Positions 57,088 to 64,000 of a stretch of DNA of 64,000 nt are shown piece after piece. Positions within the stretch are counted from its first letter, which is position 1; the number at the start of each line of letters is the position of its first letter. The stretch covers positions 4,047,501 to 4,111,500 of the forward strand of contig NZ_CP060092.1 in the NCBI RefSeq assembly GCF_014217335.1, read 5' to 3'. Under the pieces are notes generated by a model that searched no databases, was not told the DNA's origin, and worked only from the letters and a program-made list of their open reading frames with translations. The position numbers were made by a program, and so were the translations under genes. The stretch is from Teredinibacter purpureus. Its GTDB lineage: Bacteria > Pseudomonadota > Gammaproteobacteria > Pseudomonadales > Cellvibrionaceae.

Positions 57088-57426
57088 TGACTACTCCCCA
57101 AAACCTTCACTGCCGGAAGGCTTACTTAAATTCTATCGCTTTGATATCCAGTGACCGAAGAAACCCTCTCCACTGAGGATCGCTCAATTATTCATTCGTC
57201 TAGTCGCGTTGATTACCCACAAACTCTAAAACAAAAAAATGCTATGCCAATTCAGATGAATGAACACCCTTAAAGTTCCATGCGCCACTAACTAAAATAG
57301 AAACACCTTAAATTCAAGCGCTGCATCTATCCCCTAAGGTTAGGACATTCCCGCAAAAATCAATGTATCACCGCCGGAATATTACAGAATAATGAAGTAC
57401 TTAAGGTATAGTAGACGCTGTTTGTA
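57088..57426. other. Divergent gap between rpoE and nadB
   Basis: About 340 bp without a gene. It holds the sigma-E promoter at 57252-57279 (minus strand). No further site can be supported. Confidence 0.7.
57252..57279 (-). promoter_or_regulatory. Sigma-E autoregulatory promoter upstream of rpoE
   Basis: Minus strand: GGAACTT (57273-57279), exactly 16 bases of spacer, then TCTGA (57252-57256). This equals the sigma-E consensus GGAACTT-N16-TCTGA. The start would be near 57246, about 158 nt before the rpoE ATG. Confidence 0.9.
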
Positions 57427-59091
57427 ATGGCTCCCCCCACTTTTATGACTACTATTCGATCAATCTCAAACCCTTCTTATGATGTGCTTATTATTGGCAG
57501 CGGTGCAGCCGGACTAGCGCTCGCACTTAATCTTCCCTCTAGCCTTCGTATTGCCGTACTCAGCAAAAGCAAACTTAATGAAGGCTCAACCTGGTACGCA
57601 CAAGGAGGCATCGCAGCAGTTTTAGACGATAGTGATTCAATAGAATCTCACGTAAACGATACGCTTAATGCCGGCGCGGGGCTATGCCACAAAGATGCTG
57701 TTGAATTCACTATTAGCCATAGTAAATCGGCCATTCAGTGGCTTATAGACTTAGGCGTTAACTTTACCCGACAAGCGCAGTCTGGAGATTTCCATCTCAC
57801 GAGAGAAGGCGGGCATAGTCAGCGTCGCATCATTCATAGTGCCGACGCCACAGGAAAAGCACTACACACCACCCTGCTCGAAAAAGTGCATAAAGCCGAC
57901 AACATCGCTCTACACGAACATTACGTCGCGCTGGATCTCGTTAAACAGGTCGACCCCAACAGTAAAAAGTTACGCTGTGCTGGTGCATACGTATACAACC
58001 GCAGCACCGAGAGCGTAGAAGCCTTCACCGCAAAAACCGTTGTACTTGCCACTGGCGGTGCCAGTAAGGTCTACCTCTACTCATCCAATCCCGATGGGGC
58101 GAGCGGTGATGGCATAGCAATGGCTTGGCGTGCAGGCTGCCGCGTCGCCAATATGGAGTTCAATCAATTTCACCCCACGTGCCTGTACCACCCAAAGGCA
58201 AAGTCCTTCCTCATTACTGAAGCTGTTCGAGGGGAAGGCGGCAAACTTCTATTACCCAATGGTGAACGGTTTATGGATAGCTTTCATGAACTGGGAGAAC
58301 TCGCCCCGCGCGACGTTGTTGCGCGTGCAATCGACCACGAAATGAAACGATTGGGTAGCGATTGCGTTTACCTCGATATCAGCCACAAATCTGAAATATT
58401 TATTGAGTCTCACTTCCCTAATGTACGACAGCAGTGCCTTGAATACGGTATCGATATCACTAAAGAACCCATTCCCGTTGTACCAGCAGCTCATTATACC
58501 TGTGGCGGTGTTATGGTAAACGAGCACGGCCAAACCGACCTACACAACCTGTATGCCATAGGTGAAACCTCCTTTACGGGGCTTCACGGGGCAAACCGCA
58601 TGGCCAGCAACTCATTGTTAGAATGCATTGTATTCGCCCAATCTGCCGCTAAAGCTATCAAAGCCTCTCTTCACGAGATTTCTCCGCTTCGTGATATCCC
58701 TCCGTGGGATGCAAGCCGCGTCACCAACTCCGACGAAGACGTAGTCATTTCTCACAATTGGGATGAACTCAGGCGTTTTATGTGGGATTACGTCGGTATC
58801 GTGCGTACACAAAAGCGATTAGAGCGTGCTAATCACCGCATCAAATTACTGCAGAAAGAAATCAACGATTACTACTCTAACTACAAGGTTGGAAATGATT
58901 TAATCGAACTACGAAACTTGGCCGTTGTAGCTGAACTCATTATTGGCTCTGCCATGCAAAGAAAAGAAAGTCGTGGGCTGCACTATTCTCTAGATTACCC
59001 CGACTTAGCTGAATTCGCGCAAGATTCAATACTGGTACCTATGAATTTTGCAGCGCAAAATATTATTGTCCATCATGAGCACAAAACCTAG
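57427..59091 (+). CDS. nadB: L-aspartate oxidase NadB
   Basis: FAD enzyme for the first step of NAD biosynthesis, making iminoaspartate. The FAD motif [16 protein letters not shown] is at about 18-33. Family segments are [95 protein letters not shown]. Length 554 aa. The M7 ATG at 57445 is another possible start. It is divergent from rpoE, as in Pseudomonas and E. coli. Confidence 0.97.
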   Translation: MAPPTFMTTIRSISNPSYDVLIIGSGAAGLALALNLPSSLRIAVLSKSKLNEGSTWYAQGGIAAVLDDSDSIESHVNDTLNAGAGLCHKDAVEFTISHSKSAIQWLIDLGVNFTRQAQSGDFHLTREGGHSQRRIIHSADATGKALHTTLLEKVHKADNIALHEHYVALDLVKQVDPNSKKLRCAGAYVYNRSTESVEAFTAKTVVLATGGASKVYLYSSNPDGASGDGIAMAWRAGCRVANMEFNQFHPTCLYHPKAKSFLITEAVRGEGGKLLLPNGERFMDSFHELGELAPRDVVARAIDHEMKRLGSDCVYLDISHKSEIFIESHFPNVRQQCLEYGIDITKEPIPVVPAAHYTCGGVMVNEHGQTDLHNLYAIGETSFTGLHGANRMASNSLLECIVFAQSAAKAIKASLHEISPLRDIPPWDASRVTNSDEDVVISHNWDELRRFMWDYVGIVRTQKRLERANHRIKLLQKEINDYYSNYKVGNDLIELRNLAVVAELIIGSAMQRKESRGLHYSLDYPDLAEFAQDSILVPMNFAAQNIIVHHEHKT

Positions 59092-59101
59092 ACTTTAAAC
59101 C

Positions 59102-59569
59102 CTAGTTTTCTGCGCCTATGCTAGGCTCGAACGCCTCCGCCGAAAGTTGCTTCAGCTCTATACGCAACACTCGAAAATCACTTGGCTGCTCAACGCTTTG
59201 TTTTATTAGTACAAGAGAGGCACTCGACCCTCGTGACAACTCCAGAGACTGGAATTTAATAATCACCAAAAATCGCGTTAGCACAAGCTCTTGAATATAC
59301 ACAGATAGGAATTGATCGTCATTCCCGCGCAGAATCGACAGCCTGCCCTCATCAATTTTAAGCGCTGTAATGCGCCTCATTGCAAACCAAACATACTTCA
59401 AATAAAGAGCGCTCAGGCTAACCCCTATCAACGCAATCAACGTCAACCACCACACAGTGCCTAATGCAACAACTAACACAACAACAGCAACGAACACACC
59501 AAGAACAGTCCATTTAAGCGCTATCGCACCATGCACACGAAACACTAATGCAGACGATTTCTTTACCAT
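59102..59569 (-). CDS. YgfX (CptA)-like membrane protein
   Basis: About 155 aa from the ATG at 59569 (a GTG seven codons upstream is also open). Two membrane helices (about 18-38 and 41-60 of the longer form) are followed by a cytoplasmic beta-rich tail. It is directly downstream of sdhE on the same strand, the ygfX-sdhE pairing seen in enterobacteria. E. coli YgfX was described as a toxin inhibiting FtsZ and MreB, which is disputed. Sequence conservation is low; position drives this call. Confidence 0.7.
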   Translation of the reverse strand: MVKKSSALVFRVHGAIALKWTVLGVFVAVVVLVVALGTVWWLTLIALIGVSLSALYLKYVWFAMRRITALKIDEGRLSILRGNDDQFLSVYIQELVLTRFLVIIKFQSLELSRGSSASLVLIKQSVEQPSDFRVLRIELKQLSAEAFEPSIGAEN

Positions 59570-59604
59570 AAAATTGGGGCTAGCGCGCACGAAATAACGA
59601 TAGC

Positions 59605-59856
59605 TTAGGCCTCAGGCTGCAGGCCAGTATTGTTTCTCACGATTTTCACTATTTGACGAATATCGGCTTCATCTGGCTCGCCCTTTTGTAAAAACCAATT
59701 AAACATATCCTGATCTTCGCATTCCAACAGCTTTTCAAATAACGCTTGCTCTTCCGTCGGGAGCGTTGAATATACGTTTTCGACAAATGGCGCTAAAATT
59801 AAATCTAACTCCAGCATGCCACGACGCGCAGCCCAGCGTAATCGATTAAGATCCAT
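59605..59856 (-). CDS. sdhE: FAD assembly factor SdhE (CptB/YgfY)
   Basis: 83 aa. Promotes covalent attachment of FAD to succinate dehydrogenase subunit A. The RGxxE motif is in RRGMLELDLILAPFVENVY. The C-terminal part has LLECEDQDMFNWFLQKGEP, typical of the family. ATG at 59856 chosen over the GTG at 59868. It is divergent from ygfZ and 36 bp upstream of the YgfX-like gene. Confidence 0.92.
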   Translation of the reverse strand: MDLNRLRWAARRGMLELDLILAPFVENVYSTLPTEEQALFEKLLECEDQDMFNWFLQKGEPDEADIRQIVKIVRNNTGLQPEA

Positions 59857-59959
59857 AAATAACAACACCTACCAATTGAATTCTAAAATTTCGGCGCAAT
59901 TGTATCACGCAAGCCCGTCAATTTTTCGACGAAACCTCACCAACCATGCAGTGGACTTT

Positions 59960-60952
59960 ATGACCAATTGGCAGCAACGATTAGATAACCACCCCTTATT
60001 GGACGCGGCCAGCATTGGCTCAGACCAAAATTGCCTTGCCATACTCAGCGAGTACCGCCTATTAACGGTATCGGGGCCTGACTCGGTGACATTTCTACAG
60101 GGGCAATGCACTTGTGACATCAGCCAATTGAACTCAGATCACTGGCTGCTAGGTGCACACTGCAATATTAAAGGGCGAATGCACAGTAGTTTTTATGCAG
60201 CGCGCATTGATGAAAACACGATTGGATTACGCCTGCACAGCAGTATTGCAGAAAACGCATTAAACGCATTAAAAAAATACAGTGTTTTCTCGAAGGTTGA
60301 ACTTACCCTAGCACCCGCGTGGATTATGGGCCTGAACCACCCAGATCAGTCGACGCTACCCAATACAACAATAAAGCTGCCGCCCGTTAACGAAACGTCT
60401 CACCCAGAAAACGGCCTAACCGTTCTGCGCCTAGACAAAAACCGCAGCGAAATATGGGCCTCACAGGCCGCTGCTCTCGACCATTTATGGCCCCACATTA
60501 CTCAAGGGCTAAACCTAACCTCTCAAGCAGTCTGGTCTCGGCTGAATATTGAACAAGGTATTGCCGAAGTCCGTGCAGAAACGGTAGAAGCCCTCTTACC
60601 GCAAGAGCTTAACTTTCAGCTCATTAACGGTGTATCTTTCAGTAAAGGCTGCTATACGGGGCAAGAAATCATTGCCCGGCTTCACTACAAAGCAACCCTT
60701 AAAAAACACCTCTATCGCGCCACGACAGCGTTACTCGACAACGAATCTTCACCCATTTACGGAACAGAAATCGTTGATAAAGACACAGGAAAACGCCTAG
60801 GTTCTGTTATTCAAAGCCTTTCTGGCAACAATAATCAGTGGCTACTATTAGTGCTCGTGAACGACCTCGCCGTTCACACAGATTCCGCCGTTTTAGCGCT
60901 AGGCTCCCAGCCAAAACTTACATGGCAGCCGTTACCTTATGCTATACCTTAG
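59960..60952 (+). CDS. ygfZ: Folate-dependent Fe/S protein YgfZ
   Basis: 330 aa from the ATG at 59960. YgfZ uses folate to help maintain certain iron-sulfur enzymes such as MiaB. The signature FSKGCYTGQEIIARLHYKATLKKHLYR (about 230-256) contains the K-G-C-[YF]-x-G-Q-E motif. FLQGQCTCDISQLNSDHWLLGAHCNIKGRMHSSFYAAR at the N-terminal domain is also typical. The longer frame reaching 59816 overlaps sdhE and is not likely used. Confidence 0.93.
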   Translation: MTNWQQRLDNHPLLDAASIGSDQNCLAILSEYRLLTVSGPDSVTFLQGQCTCDISQLNSDHWLLGAHCNIKGRMHSSFYAARIDENTIGLRLHSSIAENALNALKKYSVFSKVELTLAPAWIMGLNHPDQSTLPNTTIKLPPVNETSHPENGLTVLRLDKNRSEIWASQAAALDHLWPHITQGLNLTSQAVWSRLNIEQGIAEVRAETVEALLPQELNFQLINGVSFSKGCYTGQEIIARLHYKATLKKHLYRATTALLDNESSPIYGTEIVDKDTGKRLGSVIQSLSGNNNQWLLLVLVNDLAVHTDSAVLALGSQPKLTWQPLPYAIP

Positions 60953-61080
60953 AGTAGCGAACACCTACCCCAACCTCGTCGCAATATCCATCTAAACAAC
61001 CACTCCTCGTGCCTATTAGACGGAGCTGGCTGAGGTGACATTCGCATTTATCTGACTCCAATCACAATGGGAATGTGAAT

Positions 61081-61923
61081 ATGAATGACCTTGCCACCAA
61101 GGTTTCGAACGACATCAATAAAGCTATCGACAGCGACCAGCTCGTGCTGCCCACGCTACCCGAAATCGCACTTAAAGTGCGAGAAGTGGCCAATGACGCC
61201 GATGCTAGTATTAAGCAATTAAGTGATGTTATTAGCTCCGATGCCGCCCTAACAGCCCGTATTATTAAAGTCGCCAATAGTCCTCTATTTCGCGCGCCAC
61301 GCGAAATAGAGGACTTAAATATGGCGCTCTCTCGCCTAGGCATGCAATACACTTGCAACCTTGCAACGGGCCTAGCGATGGAGCAAATGTTCCAAGCAAC
61401 TTCCGATCTCATTGATAAACGGTTACGCGAGGTATGGTCTAGATCGAGCGAGATTGCAGGAATGTGCCACGTACTGTGCAAGCACAGGACTAAATTACGC
61501 CCCGACCAAGCCGCACTGGCCGGCTTAACCCACCAGATTGGTATATTACCCATATTATCGTACGCCGAAGACAACCCTTACTTGATGGGCGATAGCATGA
61601 CGCTAGACAGCGTAATAGATGCCGTACACCCCCAACTTGGCGTTAAAATTTTAACCACATGGGAGTTCCCAACAGAAATTCGCAATGTCCCTATTGAGTA
61701 CCTCAATTTTACGCGAGAAACAGCAAAAGCAGACTATGCCGACTTAGTGACGGTCGCCATGTTACAAAATCAGTCAACAATAGCGCTCAATCGCTATGCC
61801 AATCTCGATACAAGTACCGTAAAAGCCTTTTATCGGTTAGATTTAGATCCCAACATTGAAGCAACAGAAGCCGAAGATTTAAGCGAGGAAATGGAAGCCG
61901 CACTTGCCATGCTGCAAGGCTAA
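61081..61923 (+). CDS. HDOD-domain protein
   Basis: About 280 aa. The HDOD fold is shown by LPTLPEIALKVREVANDADASIKQLSDVISSDAALTARIIKVANSPLFRAPREIEDLNMALSRLGMQYTCNLATGLAMEQMF (cut here as the core 20-105). It is a single-domain signalling protein of the HDOD family; many work in motility or chemotaxis control. The ATG at 61081 is directly after the GTG at 61075; both are possible. It is convergent with the M16 gene. Confidence 0.85.
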   Translation: MNDLATKVSNDINKAIDSDQLVLPTLPEIALKVREVANDADASIKQLSDVISSDAALTARIIKVANSPLFRAPREIEDLNMALSRLGMQYTCNLATGLAMEQMFQATSDLIDKRLREVWSRSSEIAGMCHVLCKHRTKLRPDQAALAGLTHQIGILPILSYAEDNPYLMGDSMTLDSVIDAVHPQLGVKILTTWEFPTEIRNVPIEYLNFTRETAKADYADLVTVAMLQNQSTIALNRYANLDTSTVKAFYRLDLDPNIEATEAEDLSEEMEAALAMLQG

Positions 61924-61933
61924 ACACGCAGAA

Positions 61934-61962
61934 AGAATCGCCGACATTGCACCGGCGATTCT
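61934..61962. terminator. Hairpin between convergent HDOD and M16 genes
   Basis: AGAATCGCCG (61934-61943) pairs perfectly with CGGCGATTCT (61953-61962) around a 9-base loop. It lies 11 bases after the HDOD stop and just before the M16 stop. No T-run follows, but it would serve both directions. Confidence 0.65.
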
Positions 61963-61971
61963 CGAGCTCAA

Positions 61972-64000
61972 CTAGTTAGGTGCGAATGCCGTATCGGCAA
62001 AACCTGTTCCTTTCAACTGAACTACTATTTTTTGGCCGGCATTTCCCAATATCAAATCTCGATACAACTGAATCAGGCTCGCTTTGTTAACCTGTTCGAA
62101 TGCCGCAATCAACTGTTGTTTGGAATCAAAGGTTAATCGCCCATCATAAAAGTCTGCCATTAAAGGCTTCATTTCTTCACCGAAATCCAGCGGTTGCTTT
62201 GTCAACAACTCCAATTGCGAACGTTTTATTTGTTCTATCACAGACTCATCAATACTGTCTAATTCAGCAAGAAATTCACGTCTAAACCGGTCGATTCGTT
62301 TGCTTACACTTGGCAGCTCGGTATTGTTACTTTGAACAAAAAACATTAAGCCCGGGTATTGATCTACAACCTTAGGCGCTGTTCCCACAACATACCCCAA
62401 CTGCTCGTTAGTGCGTAATTGCGTAAAAAAGGCATTACGTGTAAGCGCGTTCAACGTCATGATTTTCGCTTTGCCAACGTACGTTTTTTCTGTCCCAATA
62501 AACAATTGAACATACGCATTATCGGTATGCCCCGTTAACGCTTCTTTGTAATGCGTTGACGCACCAGCAACAGGCGTCTTAATCGCACGCTTAAATAAAG
62601 CATGGTCAACATTCGGCTGGGGCAGCAACGCTTCAACATCGCTCACTATAGCCAAAACACGCTCTTCGCTATAATTACCATAAGCAAAAACACGTAACCG
62701 ATTCGCCGAGAGTAACCCTTTATGGAACGCAACGAGCTGCTCTCGCGTTAAGCTTTCTACCGCTTGCTTTTCTGCTTCCCGAGACCAACTGTTCGCCAGA
62801 AGTTCTCGGCTTAACAAACCAAACATTTGACGATAAGGGGCCGACTTTTCTCGGTTATCCAAATCTTGACGTAAAGAATCTAGCGCTTTCGAGAACTCTT
62901 CAGCACTGACATCCCACTGACTTAACGCTTTAAATACCTTTAGGGCCAAAACATCATGTTTAGCATTAAATAAGCTCAAACTTACCGTAAGGTCATTACC
63001 ATTAAAGCCAAAATCCAACCCAATTCCCGCCTGCCCTGCTCGATCAATAAGCGACAACTGCTGAGAGGTTAGAACCTTTACTAAGATTTTTGCCAGCATT
63101 TGATTTTGAACCGAAGAAGCCCCCAAATCACTGTTCAACAAAAACTCTAACGTGCCTTTTTGGTCTTGATAGCTATCGCTATGCGTTAGCCAAATTTCTG
63201 AATGCCCCTTACCTTTCAAAAGGGTTGGTGATTTAATTGTACTTGCCTCAACAATGGCCGCCTCTTTAGAAAACAAATCATTTTCAGCCGGCAAATTAAA
63301 CGTAAGTGTTTCGGCAATGCTACGCCATTTTGCTATATCGGCACGCGTAATATCCTCAATAGCGTAGCCTCCCTCATGGTAAGGAATGGCTTTTTCAACT
63401 CGTTCATGTTGACTTATGTACCAGATACGTGCCCTTTCTGGCGTAAGATAGGATAAAACATCGTTAACCGCCAACTCATCAAATGAACTATAAACATACG
63501 GGTTTGAAATAACCCACTCAGGATTATATTGAAGTAGCGTTGAACTCAAATGAATGGCCGTTTTTAACGGCTGCTGCATATCTAAATTCGCAAATTTCTT
63601 TTCTTTTATCGCCTTCTGCTCAAGAAAATATTTTTTATCTACGCCCTCGCGTTTTATAAGCTCTATATAAGCAAAAATCGCTGCAATAACCTCATCACGT
63701 TTGGTCATACCTTCATCAGTAAGATCCACAAAAACATCAAAACTGCCATCGTAATCGTATGCAACTGGATCGACCTGCGCATACAACGACTTCACCAAAT
63801 TCTTTTCTCGCAACTGCTGGGCGACCGTACCAGGCTCTTCTGATGCCAGTAGGCTGTTAACATATTCATTCGGTTTATTTTTCCAAAGCTCTGAATTATT
63901 CGGCATGGGAAAGCGTAGCATTATCATCTTCAAATCCATTACAGACGCATAATGAATTTTTTTCGACATTTGAGCCTCTGTTACACCTGTAACAGGGACC
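61972..64000 (-). CDS. M16 (insulinase/pitrilysin) peptidase, C-terminal part, cut by window edge
   Basis: The frame is open to the window end: the 31 bases upstream of the ATG at 63969 read VPVTGVTEAQ in frame with no stop, and pitrilysin-type proteins have a related stretch before this point. The window thus holds only the C-terminal two thirds or so. It shows the non-catalytic M16 lobes: HYASVMDLKMIMLRFPMPNN, PGTVAQQLREKNLVKSLYAQVDPVAYDYDGSFDVFVDLTDEG and TRNAFFTQLRTNEQLGYVVGT. The HxxEH zinc site lies beyond position 64000. Likely an extracytoplasmic or membrane peptidase; exact type uncertain. Confidence 0.88.
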   Translation of the reverse strand, partial: VPVTGVTEAQMSKKIHYASVMDLKMIMLRFPMPNNSELWKNKPNEYVNSLLASEEPGTVAQQLREKNLVKSLYAQVDPVAYDYDGSFDVFVDLTDEGMTKRDEVIAAIFAYIELIKREGVDKKYFLEQKAIKEKKFANLDMQQPLKTAIHLSSTLLQYNPEWVISNPYVYSSFDELAVNDVLSYLTPERARIWYISQHERVEKAIPYHEGGYAIEDITRADIAKWRSIAETLTFNLPAENDLFSKEAAIVEASTIKSPTLLKGKGHSEIWLTHSDSYQDQKGTLEFLLNSDLGASSVQNQMLAKILVKVLTSQQLSLIDRAGQAGIGLDFGFNGNDLTVSLSLFNAKHDVLALKVFKALSQWDVSAEEFSKALDSLRQDLDNREKSAPYRQMFGLLSRELLANSWSREAEKQAVESLTREQLVAFHKGLLSANRLRVFAYGNYSEERVLAIVSDVEALLPQPNVDHALFKRAIKTPVAGASTHYKEALTGHTDNAYVQLFIGTEKTYVGKAKIMTLNALTRNAFFTQLRTNEQLGYVVGTAPKVVDQYPGLMFFVQSNNTELPSVSKRIDRFRREFLAELDSIDESVIEQIKRSQLELLTKQPLDFGEEMKPLMADFYDGRLTFDSKQQLIAAFEQVNKASLIQLYRDLILGNAGQKIVVQLKGTGFADTAFAPN

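Overview
The window is chromosomal DNA of a polarly flagellated gammaproteobacterium. Gene content and order fit a marine Cellvibrionaceae-like organism related to Saccharophagus and Teredinibacter; this placement is inferred from the genes, not from a search. The supports are sigma-54-type promoters on flagellar operons, cheV-cheR beside flgA/flgM/flgN, the cysM-relA-mazG block next to a GacS/BarA-type hybrid kinase, and the Pseudomonas-like series rpoE(algU)-rseA-rseB-rseC-mucD-lepA-lepB-rnc-era-recO.

Layout. 1-10.5 kb, minus strand: flagellar rod, hook and ring genes flgBCDE and flgFGHIJK, split by an unrelated periplasmic binding-protein gene. 10.7-17.2 kb: a TPR protein, cheR, cheV, then divergent flgA, flgM and flgN. 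I can read sigma-54 promoters before flgB, flgF and flgA, and a FliA (sigma-28) promoter before flgM. 17.3-24.6 kb: tRNA-Arg(CCT), rsmE, a GGDEF-EAL protein, ttcA, a PilZ protein and bioA. 24.6-27.9 kb: a three-gene signalling unit of a receptor-like chemotaxis protein without external domain, a STAS protein, and a receiver-PP2C phosphatase-ATPase fusion. 28-35.8 kb: trpS, an outer-membrane barrel protein, a queuosine-tRNA glycosyltransferase, a double cNMP-binding/rhodanese protein, an M18 aminopeptidase, uppP and tsaB. 35.9-39.3 kb: a histone H1-like gene, a 1-kb stretch with gene fragments, adk and a small conserved protein. 39.3-46.6 kb: mazG, relA, cysM, barA. 46.6-57.1 kb: recO, era, rnc, a DUF4845-type protein, lepB, lepA, mucD, rseC, rseB, rseA, rpoE; a near-perfect sigma-E promoter lies upstream of rpoE. 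57.4-64 kb: nadB, a YgfX-like protein, sdhE, ygfZ, an HDOD protein and the C-terminal part of an M16 peptidase cut by the window edge.

How it fits together. The first 17 kb build and control the flagellum in tiers (sigma-54 then FliA/FlgM). Two c-di-GMP genes and a phosphatase/STAS/chemoreceptor unit follow and could tie motility to surface behaviour. The rpoE locus is the envelope-stress regulon core. Most genes are well-known housekeeping genes. The less explained items are the binding protein inside the flagellar cluster, the doubled-length FlgE, the MCP-STAS-PP2C unit, the TPR protein, and the decayed stretch near adk.
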